From NCBI RefSeq assembly GCF_000701345.1, contig NZ_JNIJ01000015.1:1-64000 (forward strand): a stretch of 64,000 bases of DNA, given 5' to 3'. Each line of letters opens with the position of its first letter. The stretch's first letter is position 1. Under the pieces are notes generated by a model. That model saw only the letters and a list, made by a program, of their open reading frames with translations, was not told the origin of the DNA and ran no database searches. Below, one piece after another: positions 21,329 to 29,634 of the stretch. The stretch comes from Bradyrhizobium sp. URHD0069 (GTDB lineage: Bacteria; Pseudomonadota; Alphaproteobacteria; Rhizobiales; Xanthobacteraceae). The position numbers and the translations under genes are program-made.

Positions 21329-22183
21329 TCAGGCGTAGTCACTGTCTCCGCCGCCGTCGTCTCCGTCGCCGTCGTCAAAGTCGTCCGAATCGAGATCCAT
21401 GTCGTCGTGATCGCTGTCGTTCGATGCGGAATCAAAAGATCCTGCGCGCGAATTGTCATCGTTCGACGGCTGGTCGAATAATCCCGCGCGCGAACTATCG
21501 TCGGCGCGCTGCCCGGATGAACCGACGTCGTTGATCCCGGCGTCGCGCGCCAGATCGCTGCCGGATTGATCGCTCCCCGGCCTGCGGTCCTCAACTCCGC
21601 CGCCAAGGCCGGCGGCATCACCGAAGCCGTGCTGAGTGCCGCCCATCATCGAGCGGATGCTGCCGAGCAGCAGCGAGCCGCCGACCATACCGGCTGCGGC
21701 TGCTGCCGCGGTTCCGAGAAATGAGCCGCCACCTCCGCCCATAGGAGCCTGCCCACCATAAGGCTGGGGAGCCTGCGGCTGGCCGTAAGGTCCCTGATTA
21801 TATGGTCCCGGCGACTGCGGCTGCTGCATCACCTGGCCGCTGTTCCATACCGGGCGGCCGCCGGTCTCGGGCGGCCGAACGTTCGGCACCGAGCCACGCG
21901 ACTGGTTTTGTCCGAGTACCGCGTCGCGCATCGAATCCAGGAACCCGCCGGATTGTCGTTGTTCGCCCGCGCCTTCGGATTCCAATTCCTGGATGCGGTT
22001 GTGGGCACGCCTTAGCGCTTCATCCTGAAGCAATACCGTCTGCACCAATGCGTAAACGGCACTGGGCGCCTTCCGCAATCCTTCCGCGATTGCTGCGACC
22101 GCGTCCGGATCGCGCGGCGCGCTCTCCAGCTTTGAGAGCCGGTCGAAAAGCTCGTCAATCAGTTGGCGTTCTTGCGGTGTCAT
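21329..22183 (-). CDS. DUF2076 family protein
   Basis: The 284-residue protein matches DUF2076: an N-terminal helical part MTPQERQLIDELFDRLSKLE, then PDAVAAIAEGLRKAPSAVYA and LVQTVLLQDEALRRAHNRIQ. A Gln/Pro/Gly-rich linker and a glycine-rich hydrophobic segment (GSFLGTAAAAAAGMVGGSLL near 165) follow, then a highly acidic Asp/Ser tail ending in a DDGDGDDGGGDSD-type run. Function is unknown; the N-terminal part resembles ABC-transporter-associated periplasmic or membrane-tethered proteins only loosely. A good GAGGGAGAG ribosome-binding site precedes the ATG. Confidence 0.8.
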   Translation of the reverse strand: MTPQERQLIDELFDRLSKLESAPRDPDAVAAIAEGLRKAPSAVYALVQTVLLQDEALRRAHNRIQELESEGAGEQRQSGGFLDSMRDAVLGQNQSRGSVPNVRPPETGGRPVWNSGQVMQQPQSPGPYNQGPYGQPQAPQPYGGQAPMGGGGGSFLGTAAAAAAGMVGGSLLLGSIRSMMGGTQHGFGDAAGLGGGVEDRRPGSDQSGSDLARDAGINDVGSSGQRADDSSRAGLFDQPSNDDNSRAGSFDSASNDSDHDDMDLDSDDFDDGDGDDGGGDSDYA

Positions 22184-22302
22184 GGATTCTCTCCCTCGCT
22201 TCGAAGCGCGAGCGGAATGTAGGGGTGCTTTGTGTCGCAGGTAGTGCCGTCAGGGATTAAATTTCGGTGTGCGACAAGACGCCCTAGCGGGTTTGCGCGA
22301 TT

Positions 22303-23148
22303 TCAGCCCAACGTAACTTTGTTCGCCGCCAACAACCGCGGAAACTGCTCGCCGCCGAGAAAAGCATGTTCGTGTTCGCGCTGGGCTGTCAGCGGATCAA
22401 GGCTGACAAGGATTTCGTCGACGAACCCGGGATGACACATGATGAGGCCATCCTCCGGCAGCCCGTCGAGAAATTGTCGCATCAGCGTGCCGAAGTCGGA
22501 TTGTCGAGAAAAGTCATAAGCGCCGGCGAATCCCGGATTGAACGCGATACCGGCGCGCCCGGCGCGGCGGCGAAATTGCGCGCTTAGAATGTCGAGAAAC
22601 AACGCCTTCGGCGCGCCGAGCCGCCGGCCCAGCGGCTGATTGCGTCCGCCCTGGCGTACCCAGGCGGTGGGCGCAGCTTCTTTCACCGCCGCCAGAAACG
22701 CGTCTCGCACCTGCGGAAATAGCTGCGCATGCTGATGACCGTCGACAAAATCCGGCGGACGGCCAAACGCTTCGTTGAAAGCCGCGAGCTGCACCATCAA
22801 TTCCGCGCGGATGATTTCAGGATCGAGCCGCCAGAGCAGTCCCGCGCGCAGCAGTTTCGGAAAAGCCAGGAACATGCCGCCTTCGAGCGGTTGAAAATGC
22901 ATCGTCAACGGACGAAACGGGGCCGTTAGAGTGACGTGCAGGCCGATGGCGCAACGAGGACTGTTCGCGGCGGCGGTGCGAAGCGCGCCGACTTCGTCGC
23001 GGCCGATCGAAGGTCCAACCACCATCACCGATGTGGCATTGAGACGGCCGCGCTCGATCAGGTCGCGAATAGCGCGGTTAACGCCGGGGCTGAGACCATA
23101 ATCGTCGGCGCACAGCCAGATCCGGCGCGGCGGCGCGGCGTCGCTCAT
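22303..23148 (-). CDS. ChbG/HpnK (YdjC)-family sugar deacetylase
   Basis: This 281-residue metal-dependent deacetylase has the metal-binding ADDYGLSPGVN (residues 13-23), GLHVTLTAPFRP near 68 with a ligand His, and DFVDGHQHAQLFPQV near 132 with further His residues. Family members remove acetyl groups from N-acetyl sugars: chito-oligosaccharides (ChbG), hopanoid-linked sugars (HpnK) or undecaprenyl-phosphate-GalNAc (Francisella NaxD). Its ATG overlaps the stop of the upstream GT2 gene by four bases, so the deacetylase probably works on the sugar-lipid that the GT2 makes. No hopanoid gene is close, so I do not use the hpnK symbol. Confidence 0.85.
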   Translation of the reverse strand: MSDAAPPRRIWLCADDYGLSPGVNRAIRDLIERGRLNATSVMVVGPSIGRDEVGALRTAAANSPRCAIGLHVTLTAPFRPLTMHFQPLEGGMFLAFPKLLRAGLLWRLDPEIIRAELMVQLAAFNEAFGRPPDFVDGHQHAQLFPQVRDAFLAAVKEAAPTAWVRQGGRNQPLGRRLGAPKALFLDILSAQFRRRAGRAGIAFNPGFAGAYDFSRQSDFGTLMRQFLDGLPEDGLIMCHPGFVDEILVSLDPLTAQREHEHAFLGGEQFPRLLAANKVTLG

Positions 23149-24185
23149 TCGGCGGCGGTCCGTCCGCCGGCGCTTGTTTCCGTCGCGGCGCGCTTCTCGC
23201 TGTGTTCAGCCACGAAGTAGATCGGGCGCGCTTTCAATTCCGAAAGAATCTTCCCGATATATTCCCCGACAATGCCGATCATGATGAGCTGCACGCCGCC
23301 GATCGTCATCAGGCCGATCATCAGCGAGGGATAGCCGGGAACAGATTTCCCGGTCGTCCAGGTCTCCCACAGTATCGAAAGTCCGAACAGAAAAGCCGCT
23401 GTGGCGAGCAACACGCCGAGCAAGCTCGCAAAACGCAGCGGCGCCACCGAAAACGACGTAAGGCCTTCGATCGAAAGCCCGACCAGCCGGCCGGGGCTGA
23501 ACGTCGTGACGCCGTGCGCGCGGGCTGCGGGCTCGTAGTCGACACGGATCTGGCGGAAACCGATCCAGCTCGCGAGCCCCTTGAAGAAGCGATTGCGTTC
23601 CGGAAGCTGCCGCAGCGCCGCCGCGGCGCGCGGCGACAGCAGACGGAAGTCGCCGGCATCTTCGGGGATTTTCTGCCGCGCACCCCAGTTGATCAGGGCG
23701 TAGAAGCCATGCACGGCAAACCGCCGCAGAAACGGTTCGTTGTCGCGGTGAGCCTTGGCGGTATAGACGACGTCATGACCGCCATCGATCCAATGGCCGA
23801 CAAGCTTCTCGACCAGATCCGGCGGATGCTGGCCGTCGCCATCCATGAACAGGATGGCGCCGCGCCGGGCATGGTCCAATCCCGCCATCAGCGCGGCTTC
23901 CTTGCCGAAATTGCGGGACAGCGACACCACCTGAACATCGAGGGTGTCGGCCGCAAGCCCGCGCGCGATCGAGAGCGTTGCGTCGGCGCTGCCGTCGTCG
24001 ACATAGACCACCTCGCAAGCGAGGCGGTAGCGTTGCCTGAGCTGTTTGGCCAGCCCGCCTAGCCGCTCGTGCAGCAATTCCAGCCCGGCGGCCTCGTTAT
24101 ACAAGGGCACGATGATCGATAGCCCCTGCGCCGCAGCATTGGCCGCAGTGGTTGACAGGCTAGAAACGTCGGTACCCAGCATCAT
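23145..24185 (-). CDS. Membrane GT2 glycosyltransferase (ArnC/DPM1-like)
   Basis: The 346-residue enzyme has a GT-A catalytic domain (about 20-240) with LSIIVPLYNEAAGLELLHER, VYVDDGSADATL, SRNFGKEAALMAGLDHA and the metal-binding FMDGDGQHPPDL. Two C-terminal transmembrane helices (about 255-280 and 295-320) follow. This layout is that of polyprenyl-phosphate glycosyltransferases (DPM1, ArnC, GtrB, Francisella FlmF), which load a sugar onto undecaprenyl phosphate at the inner face of the membrane. It is first of a two-gene operon with the deacetylase (ATGA overlap). Two adjacent ATGs (24185, 24182) are possible starts. Confidence 0.88.
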   Translation of the reverse strand: MMLGTDVSSLSTTAANAAAQGLSIIVPLYNEAAGLELLHERLGGLAKQLRQRYRLACEVVYVDDGSADATLSIARGLAADTLDVQVVSLSRNFGKEAALMAGLDHARRGAILFMDGDGQHPPDLVEKLVGHWIDGGHDVVYTAKAHRDNEPFLRRFAVHGFYALINWGARQKIPEDAGDFRLLSPRAAAALRQLPERNRFFKGLASWIGFRQIRVDYEPAARAHGVTTFSPGRLVGLSIEGLTSFSVAPLRFASLLGVLLATAAFLFGLSILWETWTTGKSVPGYPSLMIGLMTIGGVQLIMIGIVGEYIGKILSELKARPIYFVAEHSEKRAATETSAGGRTAAE

Positions 24186-24265
24186 CGATCAGGTTCCAAA
24201 CCACCCATATGACAGCATATGTTACTCGTTGCTTGCTGTCGCAACGATGAACAATACCTTCCGCG

Positions 24266-25243
24266 TTACTGCCGCAGGAATGCCTCAAGCTTGGCGAACA
24301 GCGGGTTGTCGCGGTCGAGCACATAATCGAGCGACGCCACCGATACCGTATCGGCGCCGTGGGCACGGAGAAAGCTGCCAAGCGCGTAAAGCTGCGCCGG
24401 TGGGCAGTGCAGCGTAACCATTCCCGAGGATGTCGGGCCGCCGAACGGCGACACCACGCCGAAGCGATTGTGGGCTTCCGCCAGCAGCGCAGCATCGCAT
24501 CCGGCAAAGCGGGTGCGGACTTCCCGGTATTTGCTGGCGCGCGCGCGGGCCGCAATGTGATCGAGGATGACGCGCGCCGTCTCGCGGGCATCGCTTGACC
24601 AGTCGGCATCCTTCGATGCGACGAGGTTGGCGTGGCTGCGCAGGATCACGCCGTCGTCGAGCACCTTGAGACCGTTGGCGGCAAGGGTCGCGCCGGTCGT
24701 CGTGATGTCGACGATCATCTCGGCCGTTCCCACCGCCGGCGCGCCTTCCGTTGCGCCTGCGCTCTCGACGATGCGGTAGTCGACGACGCCATGGGAGGCG
24801 AAGAATGTCCGGGTGAGATTGATGTATTTGGTCGCGACCCGCATTCGCCGGTTGTGCTGCGCCCGGAAGCCGGTGGTGACATCGTCGAGGTCGGCCATGG
24901 TGCGGACGTCGATCCAGGCCTGCGGCACCGCCACCACGACGTTGGCGCCGCCGAAGCCGAGATCGTCGATCAAGAGAACGCGCTTGTCGGCATCGACGAT
25001 GCTTTCGCGCACCAGGTCTTCGCCGGTGACGCCGAGATGCACCGCGCCGCGCGCCAGCTGCGAGGCGATCTCGCTTGCCGAGAGGTAGGCGATTTCGACA
25101 TTGTCCAAGCCAGTGATGGTGCCGCGATAGTCGCGGGCGCCGCGCGGCTTGGCCAGCGCCAGTCCGGCGCGGGTGAAGAAGGCTTCGGCGTTTTCCTGCA
25201 GGCGGCCTTTCGACGGTACCGCGAGAACGAATGGCGTCGTCAT
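24266..25243 (-). CDS. hisG: ATP phosphoribosyltransferase HisG
   Basis: HisG performs the first step of histidine synthesis (PRPP plus ATP to phosphoribosyl-ATP). The 325-residue protein has the catalytic core [39 protein letters not shown] near 58 and the PRPP-binding-type [20 protein letters not shown] near 160. After about residue 225 there is an extra C-terminal part ([28 protein letters not shown]) that resembles the ACT-like regulatory domain of long-form HisG. It is nevertheless encoded directly after hisZ with a four-base ATGA overlap, and HisZ normally partners short-form HisG. From memory, Bradyrhizobium HisG has this length. Confidence 0.93.
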   Translation of the reverse strand: MTTPFVLAVPSKGRLQENAEAFFTRAGLALAKPRGARDYRGTITGLDNVEIAYLSASEIASQLARGAVHLGVTGEDLVRESIVDADKRVLLIDDLGFGGANVVVAVPQAWIDVRTMADLDDVTTGFRAQHNRRMRVATKYINLTRTFFASHGVVDYRIVESAGATEGAPAVGTAEMIVDITTTGATLAANGLKVLDDGVILRSHANLVASKDADWSSDARETARVILDHIAARARASKYREVRTRFAGCDAALLAEAHNRFGVVSPFGGPTSSGMVTLHCPPAQLYALGSFLRAHGADTVSVASLDYVLDRDNPLFAKLEAFLRQ

Positions 25244-26415
25244 GACGCGCTCCCGTTCAAGACAGCTGGACCAAGCTTGCGGCCCGTCTGCGTCAAGGCT
25301 TCGACCCAGACAGAGAATCCGACCGCGGGGATAGGGGCGGGGGCGCCAAGCTGGGTCATCAGTCCGTCGTAGCGCCCGCCCGCCACCAGCGGCTCGACGT
25401 CATTGCCCCTGCCGTGCAGTTCGAATTCGAAGCCGGTGTAATAGTCGAGGCCGCGGCCGAATGAGGTGGAAAAGCGTGTCTTGCTTGTGTCGATGCCGCG
25501 CGCGGCCATGAAGCCGACGCGGCTTTCCAACTGGTCGATCGCCGCCGAAATGTCGAGTTTTGCGTCACCGGCCAGCGCGCGCAATTGCGCGATTCCCTCA
25601 TCCGGGTCGCCCGCGATCGCGAGGAATCGCTTGATCAGCGCGAGCGCGTCACGCGGCAGCGCGCCGCCCTTCAATGTCGACTGTTCGAGGAAGCGGTCGG
25701 CGATTTCCGAGACGGTGCGACCGCCGACATTGGTGGTGCCGGCAATCGACATCAGATCGGTCACCAGCGCCAGCGCCGCCTTGCGGTCGGAGCCCGCGAG
25801 CGCCGCGAGCACGCCTTCATATTCGTTGCGGCCCGATCCGGTTGCGAGCGTGAGCCGCTCGAGATCCTGCTCCAGGCTGGTCTTGCGATTGAAATCCTTG
25901 ATCAGCCGCCGCCGCCAAACCGGAAACAGATCGAGCGCATCGATCAGCGCATTGAACAGCGCCACGTCGCCGGTGCGAATTTCGACCTCGGTCAAGCCGA
26001 CCGCGCTGGTCGCCTCCAGCGCCAGCGCCAGCATTTCCGCGTCCGCCGCGGCGCGATCCTGCCGACCGAAGGATTCGATGCCGGCCTGCAGGAATTCGCT
26101 CGGCCGGCCGCCGCGATAGCGAAACACCGCCCCGAGATAGCTGAACCCCGCCGGCTGGCCGGCACGGCTGGAGGCGAGATAGTCCCGCGCTACCGGAATG
26201 GTGAGATCGGGGCGCAGGCACAATTCCTCGCCGCCGGCGTCGGTGGTCAGATAAAGGCTCTTCCGGATGTCCTCGCCTGACAGATCGAGAAAGGCCTCGG
26301 CAGGCTGCAGGATCGCCGGCTCGGATCTGAGATAGCCGGCCTGTGCGAACGACAATAGCAGCGCGTCCGCCCACGCGGCGGATCCGGTCGCACCAGAGGC
26401 GGCGGTCAGGGTCAT
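25240..26415 (-). CDS. hisZ: HisZ, regulatory subunit of ATP phosphoribosyltransferase
   Basis: This class II histidyl-tRNA-synthetase paralogue lacks tRNA charging and acts as the regulatory subunit of HisG. Visible are [20 protein letters not shown], motif-2-like [34 protein letters not shown] near 95 and the C-terminal [17 protein letters not shown] near 330. At 391 residues it is somewhat shorter than HisRS and has no anticodon-binding domain. I prefer ATG 26415 (MTLTAASG); TTG 26427 would add four residues. Its stop overlaps the hisG start. Confidence 0.9.
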   Translation of the reverse strand: MTLTAASGATGSAAWADALLLSFAQAGYLRSEPAILQPAEAFLDLSGEDIRKSLYLTTDAGGEELCLRPDLTIPVARDYLASSRAGQPAGFSYLGAVFRYRGGRPSEFLQAGIESFGRQDRAAADAEMLALALEATSAVGLTEVEIRTGDVALFNALIDALDLFPVWRRRLIKDFNRKTSLEQDLERLTLATGSGRNEYEGVLAALAGSDRKAALALVTDLMSIAGTTNVGGRTVSEIADRFLEQSTLKGGALPRDALALIKRFLAIAGDPDEGIAQLRALAGDAKLDISAAIDQLESRVGFMAARGIDTSKTRFSTSFGRGLDYYTGFEFELHGRGNDVEPLVAGGRYDGLMTQLGAPAPIPAVGFSVWVEALTQTGRKLGPAVLNGSAS

Positions 26416-26548
26416 CTCGAGGTCCAAATATGGCCGGAACCGGGGGTCCGGAGGTCAGGCGCGCCAGCCATTAGCATGGCCCGGGCGGGGTTTCGACAGG
26501 GATCGGCCAAGTGGCTTAATGACCGGCGAAAATCGGCCAGGCGGCAAC

Positions 26549-27310
26549 CTAGCCACCCGGGGCGGCTCCGGTCCAGTCGCCGAGCGCGGCCTGCACCAGC
26601 GCCAGCGCGGCCACCGCCGCGGTGTCGGCGCGAAGCACCCGGGCGCCCAGAGAAAGCCTCACGGTACGCGGCTGCCGCATCAGAATAGCACGCTCTTCCT
26701 CGGCAAAACCACCTTCGGGGCCGATCAGGATGTCAATTCCGCCTGAAGGCGATCGGCCGCTCTGCAGGGCTTGTAACGGGTTTGCGGTCTCGGCCGCTTC
26801 GTCGCAGAACACAAGCAGACGCTGCGCGTCGCGCTGGCTCAGATAGCGATCAAGCGTCACCGGCTCGGTGACCGTCGCCAGGCTCAGGATGCCGCACTGC
26901 TCGGCGGCCTCGATAACGTTGGCGCGCATCCGCTCGCCGTTAACCCGGGCGACCTGGGTGAAGCGGGTCAAAACCGGCTGCAGGGATGAGGCCCCCATCT
27001 CGACCGCTTTCTGCACCATGTAGTCGAGCCGGGCATGTTTCAGCGGCGAAAAGACGTAAGCGAGGTCGGGCAGGCGATCCTGCGGCCGGGTCTGGGCAAC
27101 AACACTCAGGCTGTCGGGCCGTTTGCGCCCAGCGATCGCAGCCCGCCATTCGCCATCGCGTCCATTGAACACCAAAATGGTATCGCCCGCGGAAAGCCGA
27201 AGCACATTGCCGAGATAATTGCTCTGGCTGCGCTCAAGGGTGACCGTTTCGCCCACGGCCAAGGCGGCATCGACGAACAGGCGGGGACTGCGAAAATCGA
27301 GTTGAGGCAT
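26549..27310 (-). CDS. rsmE: 16S rRNA m3U1498 methyltransferase RsmE
   Basis: The 253-residue SPOUT methyltransferase methylates U1498 of 16S rRNA. An N-terminal PUA-like part (RLFVDAALAVGETVTLERSQ, NYLGNVLRLSAGDTILVFNG) precedes the SPOUT domain with KAVEMGASSLQPVLTRFTQV, IEAAEQCGI near 140, LIGPEGGFAEEE near 200 and the knot-forming LGARVLRADTAAVAALALVQ. The start at 27310 (MPQLDFRSPRLFV) fits the family; upstream ATGs would add 77 unrelated residues. Confidence 0.95.
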   Translation of the reverse strand: MPQLDFRSPRLFVDAALAVGETVTLERSQSNYLGNVLRLSAGDTILVFNGRDGEWRAAIAGRKRPDSLSVVAQTRPQDRLPDLAYVFSPLKHARLDYMVQKAVEMGASSLQPVLTRFTQVARVNGERMRANVIEAAEQCGILSLATVTEPVTLDRYLSQRDAQRLLVFCDEAAETANPLQALQSGRSPSGGIDILIGPEGGFAEEERAILMRQPRTVRLSLGARVLRADTAAVAALALVQAALGDWTGAAPGG

Positions 27311-27623
27311 GGTCAAACGTTCCAATCCGCAGCTTTTTGGCCGCGCATGATCCGCCAAAGTGTAAGCGGTTTGGCGATAAGATCGTGCGCCCATTTGATA
27401 ATTTAGAGCGCGATCGGACGCAAAACCGGACTTGTTCTTGCTGATCGTGCTGTGAGGGCTCGAATTAACCGAATTATTGCCGTTCGGCGCGGCTCTACGC
27501 CGCGCTGTTGCCAAATTCCACGGCTTGTTAAGCGCCGGCAAGGATCGTAAAAAGCCCTACCGGAATCGCTCTCCTGTCGCGAAAACTTTTGGGAGACCAC
27601 TGGACCTTGCCGGAGCAACAGCC
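27311..27623. other. Divergent promoter gap with degraded dispersed repeats
   Basis: This gap separates rsmE (minus) and the secreted-protein gene (plus). CATGATC (27349) with GATCGTGC (27382) and a nearby GAGCGCGATCGGACGCAAAA segment look like worn copies of the GAGCATGATC repeat family. GCGCGGC-TCTAC-GCCGCGC (about 27488-27506) is a small hairpin. No gene is seen. Confidence 0.45.
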
Positions 27624-28292
27624 TTGATCATCCACCGCTTGATTGTGTCCGTGACCGCAGCCGTCCTTGCTGTCCACGCTGGTCAGGCTTTTGCGCAAGG
27701 GGCGTTTCCGGCGCCGCTGCCCGGTCAAGCCGCTCCGAGCAACGCTTCGCCATTTCCGCCGGTGAATGGCACAGCTCCGACCGCTTCCGTGGGCGTCGCT
27801 CCGAGTTCGTTTCCAGTTCATGGTGCGGCGCCGATCACGGGTTCTGGGTTCGAGCGCAGCCCGGCTCCGCCCCCGCAGGCGGGCGCCGCGGACGACTGCA
27901 TGAAGGGTTTCATTCCCTTGCGCGAAGAGGCCGAGAAGCGCGGCAAGCTGATCAAGGCGGCCGGCGATCGGCACGCGTCTCCCGATGAGGCCTGCAAGCT
28001 GATCGGGAATTTCAGCCAGGCCGAGACCAAGATGATCAAATATGTCGAAACCCACGCAGCGAAGTGCGGGATTCCCGGGCAGGTAACCGATCAGCTGAAG
28101 AACGGCCACAAGAACACCGAGGCCATGCAGAAGAAGGTCTGCGCCGTAGCGCAGCAACAGCAGCAGAGGGGACCGGCCGGTCCGAGTCTTAGCGAAGTGC
28201 TGGGCTCTTCGGCAGCGCTCCCCGAGGCCACGCCCACAAAAAAGGGCGGCAGCACATTCGATACCTTGAACGGCAACGTCCTCACGCGATGA
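27624..28292 (+). CDS. Secreted protein, Pro/Ala-rich linker plus helical domain (unknown)
   Basis: The 222-residue predicted periplasmic protein starts at TTG 27624 (GGAG nine bases upstream), which gives a clear signal peptide (LIIHRLIVSVTAAVLAVHAG, ending QAFAQ); no ATG yields one. After a Pro/Ala/Ser-rich linker (about 25-85) comes a conserved-looking helical part with three cysteines: DDCMKGFIPLREEAEKRGKL, DEACKLIGNFSQAETKMIKY, and AAKCGIPGQVTDQLKNGHKN. This pattern recurs, as I recall, in hypothetical proteins of Bradyrhizobium and Methylobacterium; function unknown. ubiA starts 11 bases later, so the two are probably cotranscribed. Confidence 0.75.
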   Translation: MIIHRLIVSVTAAVLAVHAGQAFAQGAFPAPLPGQAAPSNASPFPPVNGTAPTASVGVAPSSFPVHGAAPITGSGFERSPAPPPQAGAADDCMKGFIPLREEAEKRGKLIKAAGDRHASPDEACKLIGNFSQAETKMIKYVETHAAKCGIPGQVTDQLKNGHKNTEAMQKKVCAVAQQQQQRGPAGPSLSEVLGSSAALPEATPTKKGGSTFDTLNGNVLTR

Positions 28293-28302
28293 TGCGGACG
28301 GC

Positions 28303-29235
28303 ATGAACGGCGCGCCGACCCGCGTTGCCGACGCGACCGGCAACTGGGTCGATACCCGCGCGCCGCAGTGGTCGCGGCCCTATCTGCGGCTCTCCCGTCT
28401 CGACCGGCCGATCGGATCCTGGCTATTGCTGATGCCTTGCTGGTGGTCGGCGGCGCTGGCTGCCGGCGTTGCCGGCAGCATCGGCCAATTGCCCCTCGCT
28501 ATTGCGCTGTTCTTCATTGGCGCATTCGTCATGCGCGGCGCCGGCTGCACCTGGAACGACATTACCGATCGCGACCTCGACGCCTTGGTGGAACGGACGC
28601 GGTCCCGTCCGATACCGGCGGGTCAGGTGAGCGTGCCGCAGGCGATGGCCTTCCTCGTCGTTCAGGCGCTGATTGGTCTTGCGGTGCTTGTGCAATTCAA
28701 CCGTTTCGCAGTCGCAACCGGCATCGCTTCGCTGGCGATCGTCGCGGTCTATCCGTTCATGAAGCGGATCACCTGGTGGCCGCAGATCGTGCTCGGGCTG
28801 GCGTTCTCCTGGGGCGCGCTGATGGGGTTTGCGGTGATGCAGGGGCGGATCGATGCGACGGCGCTGGCGCTCTACGCCGGCTCGATCGCCTGGGTGATCG
28901 GCTACGACACCATCTATGCCCATCAGGACGCCGAGGACGACGCGCTGATCGGAATCAAATCGACCGCGCGGCTGTTCGGCGAACGCACGCATCAGGCGCT
29001 GATGGTGTTTTACGCCCTGGCGGTGGTTTTGATCGGCGTGGCATTGGTGCTGGCCGGTGCGCGCTGGCCGGCGTGGACCGGGCTTGCCGCATTCGCTCTG
29101 CATCTCGCCTGGCAAATCAGGCGACTGGAGATCAGCGACCCGGCATTGTGCCTGCGGATTTTCAAATCCAACCGCGAAGCCGGGCTGCTGCTGTTTGCGG
29201 GATTGCTCGCGGATGCGGTGATCCGAGTAGTCTGA
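28303..29235 (+). CDS. ubiA: 4-hydroxybenzoate octaprenyltransferase UbiA
   Basis: The 310-residue integral membrane prenyltransferase attaches the polyprenyl tail to 4-hydroxybenzoate in ubiquinone synthesis. Both Asp-rich Mg-prenyl-diphosphate sites are present: NDITDRDLDALVERTRSRPI near residue 86 and AHQDAEDDALIGIKSTARLF near 206. Eight or nine hydrophobic helices span the rest. It is preceded by the secreted-protein gene with an 11-base gap. The next 400 bases carry no gene. Confidence 0.95.
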   Translation: MNGAPTRVADATGNWVDTRAPQWSRPYLRLSRLDRPIGSWLLLMPCWWSAALAAGVAGSIGQLPLAIALFFIGAFVMRGAGCTWNDITDRDLDALVERTRSRPIPAGQVSVPQAMAFLVVQALIGLAVLVQFNRFAVATGIASLAIVAVYPFMKRITWWPQIVLGLAFSWGALMGFAVMQGRIDATALALYAGSIAWVIGYDTIYAHQDAEDDALIGIKSTARLFGERTHQALMVFYALAVVLIGVALVLAGARWPAWTGLAAFALHLAWQIRRLEISDPALCLRIFKSNREAGLLLFAGLLADAVIRVV

Positions 29236-29634
29236 TTTACCGTTCTCCGCGCATCTTGTCGCACGTGGTGTGGCTCCAGATGCTATAGCGTCTGCCGACG
29301 AGTTGGCCGAATGAAGCGACGCGAATTCGACTCCACACGGAGCGCGCGCACGGCCAATCTTTCAAGAAACGTTTGAACAAATTTGCGCCGCGACCTCCAA
29401 GTGCGGTTTCGCGTGCGTCCGCCGATAACAAATCGCGGCTGGCTCCGACCGGCTGTGCCTTCGGCGACACACCGTTCCCTTTTCTTGTGATGTCAACCGG
29501 ACGGTTGACGCGGCGCGGCCGGGGACCCGGCTCATGTTGCACGACGATATCTTCAGCGACATGGGCCTGGGTTTTGATGGCGCGGCACAACGCTTACGCG
29601 CGCACGGAAGTTTCTTGATTTTTAGGGCAGCAAG
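29236..29634. other. Gene-free stretch upstream of first outer-membrane gene
   Basis: There is no credible gene in these 399 bases; short open frames here lack ribosome-binding sites and family resemblance. The stretch holds the palindrome at 29492-29509 and the leader segment TTTTTAGGGCAGCAAG just before the ATG, which recurs before the second copy at 31458. Confidence 0.5.
29492..29509. promoter_or_regulatory. Perfect operator-like palindrome GTCAACCG-GA-CGGTTGAC
   Basis: An 18-base inverted repeat with 8-bp perfect arms and a 2-base centre lies 126 bases upstream of the first outer-membrane protein gene. Size and symmetry suit a TetR-family dimer. I do not find it in the shorter upstream region of the second gene copy (31359-31457). 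Confidence 0.5.

Noticed and set aside
25466..26280. Plus-strand frames of over 200 codons opposite hisZ
   Set aside because: Antisense shadows of hisZ; the hisZ-hisG overlap and protein motifs fix the coding strand.
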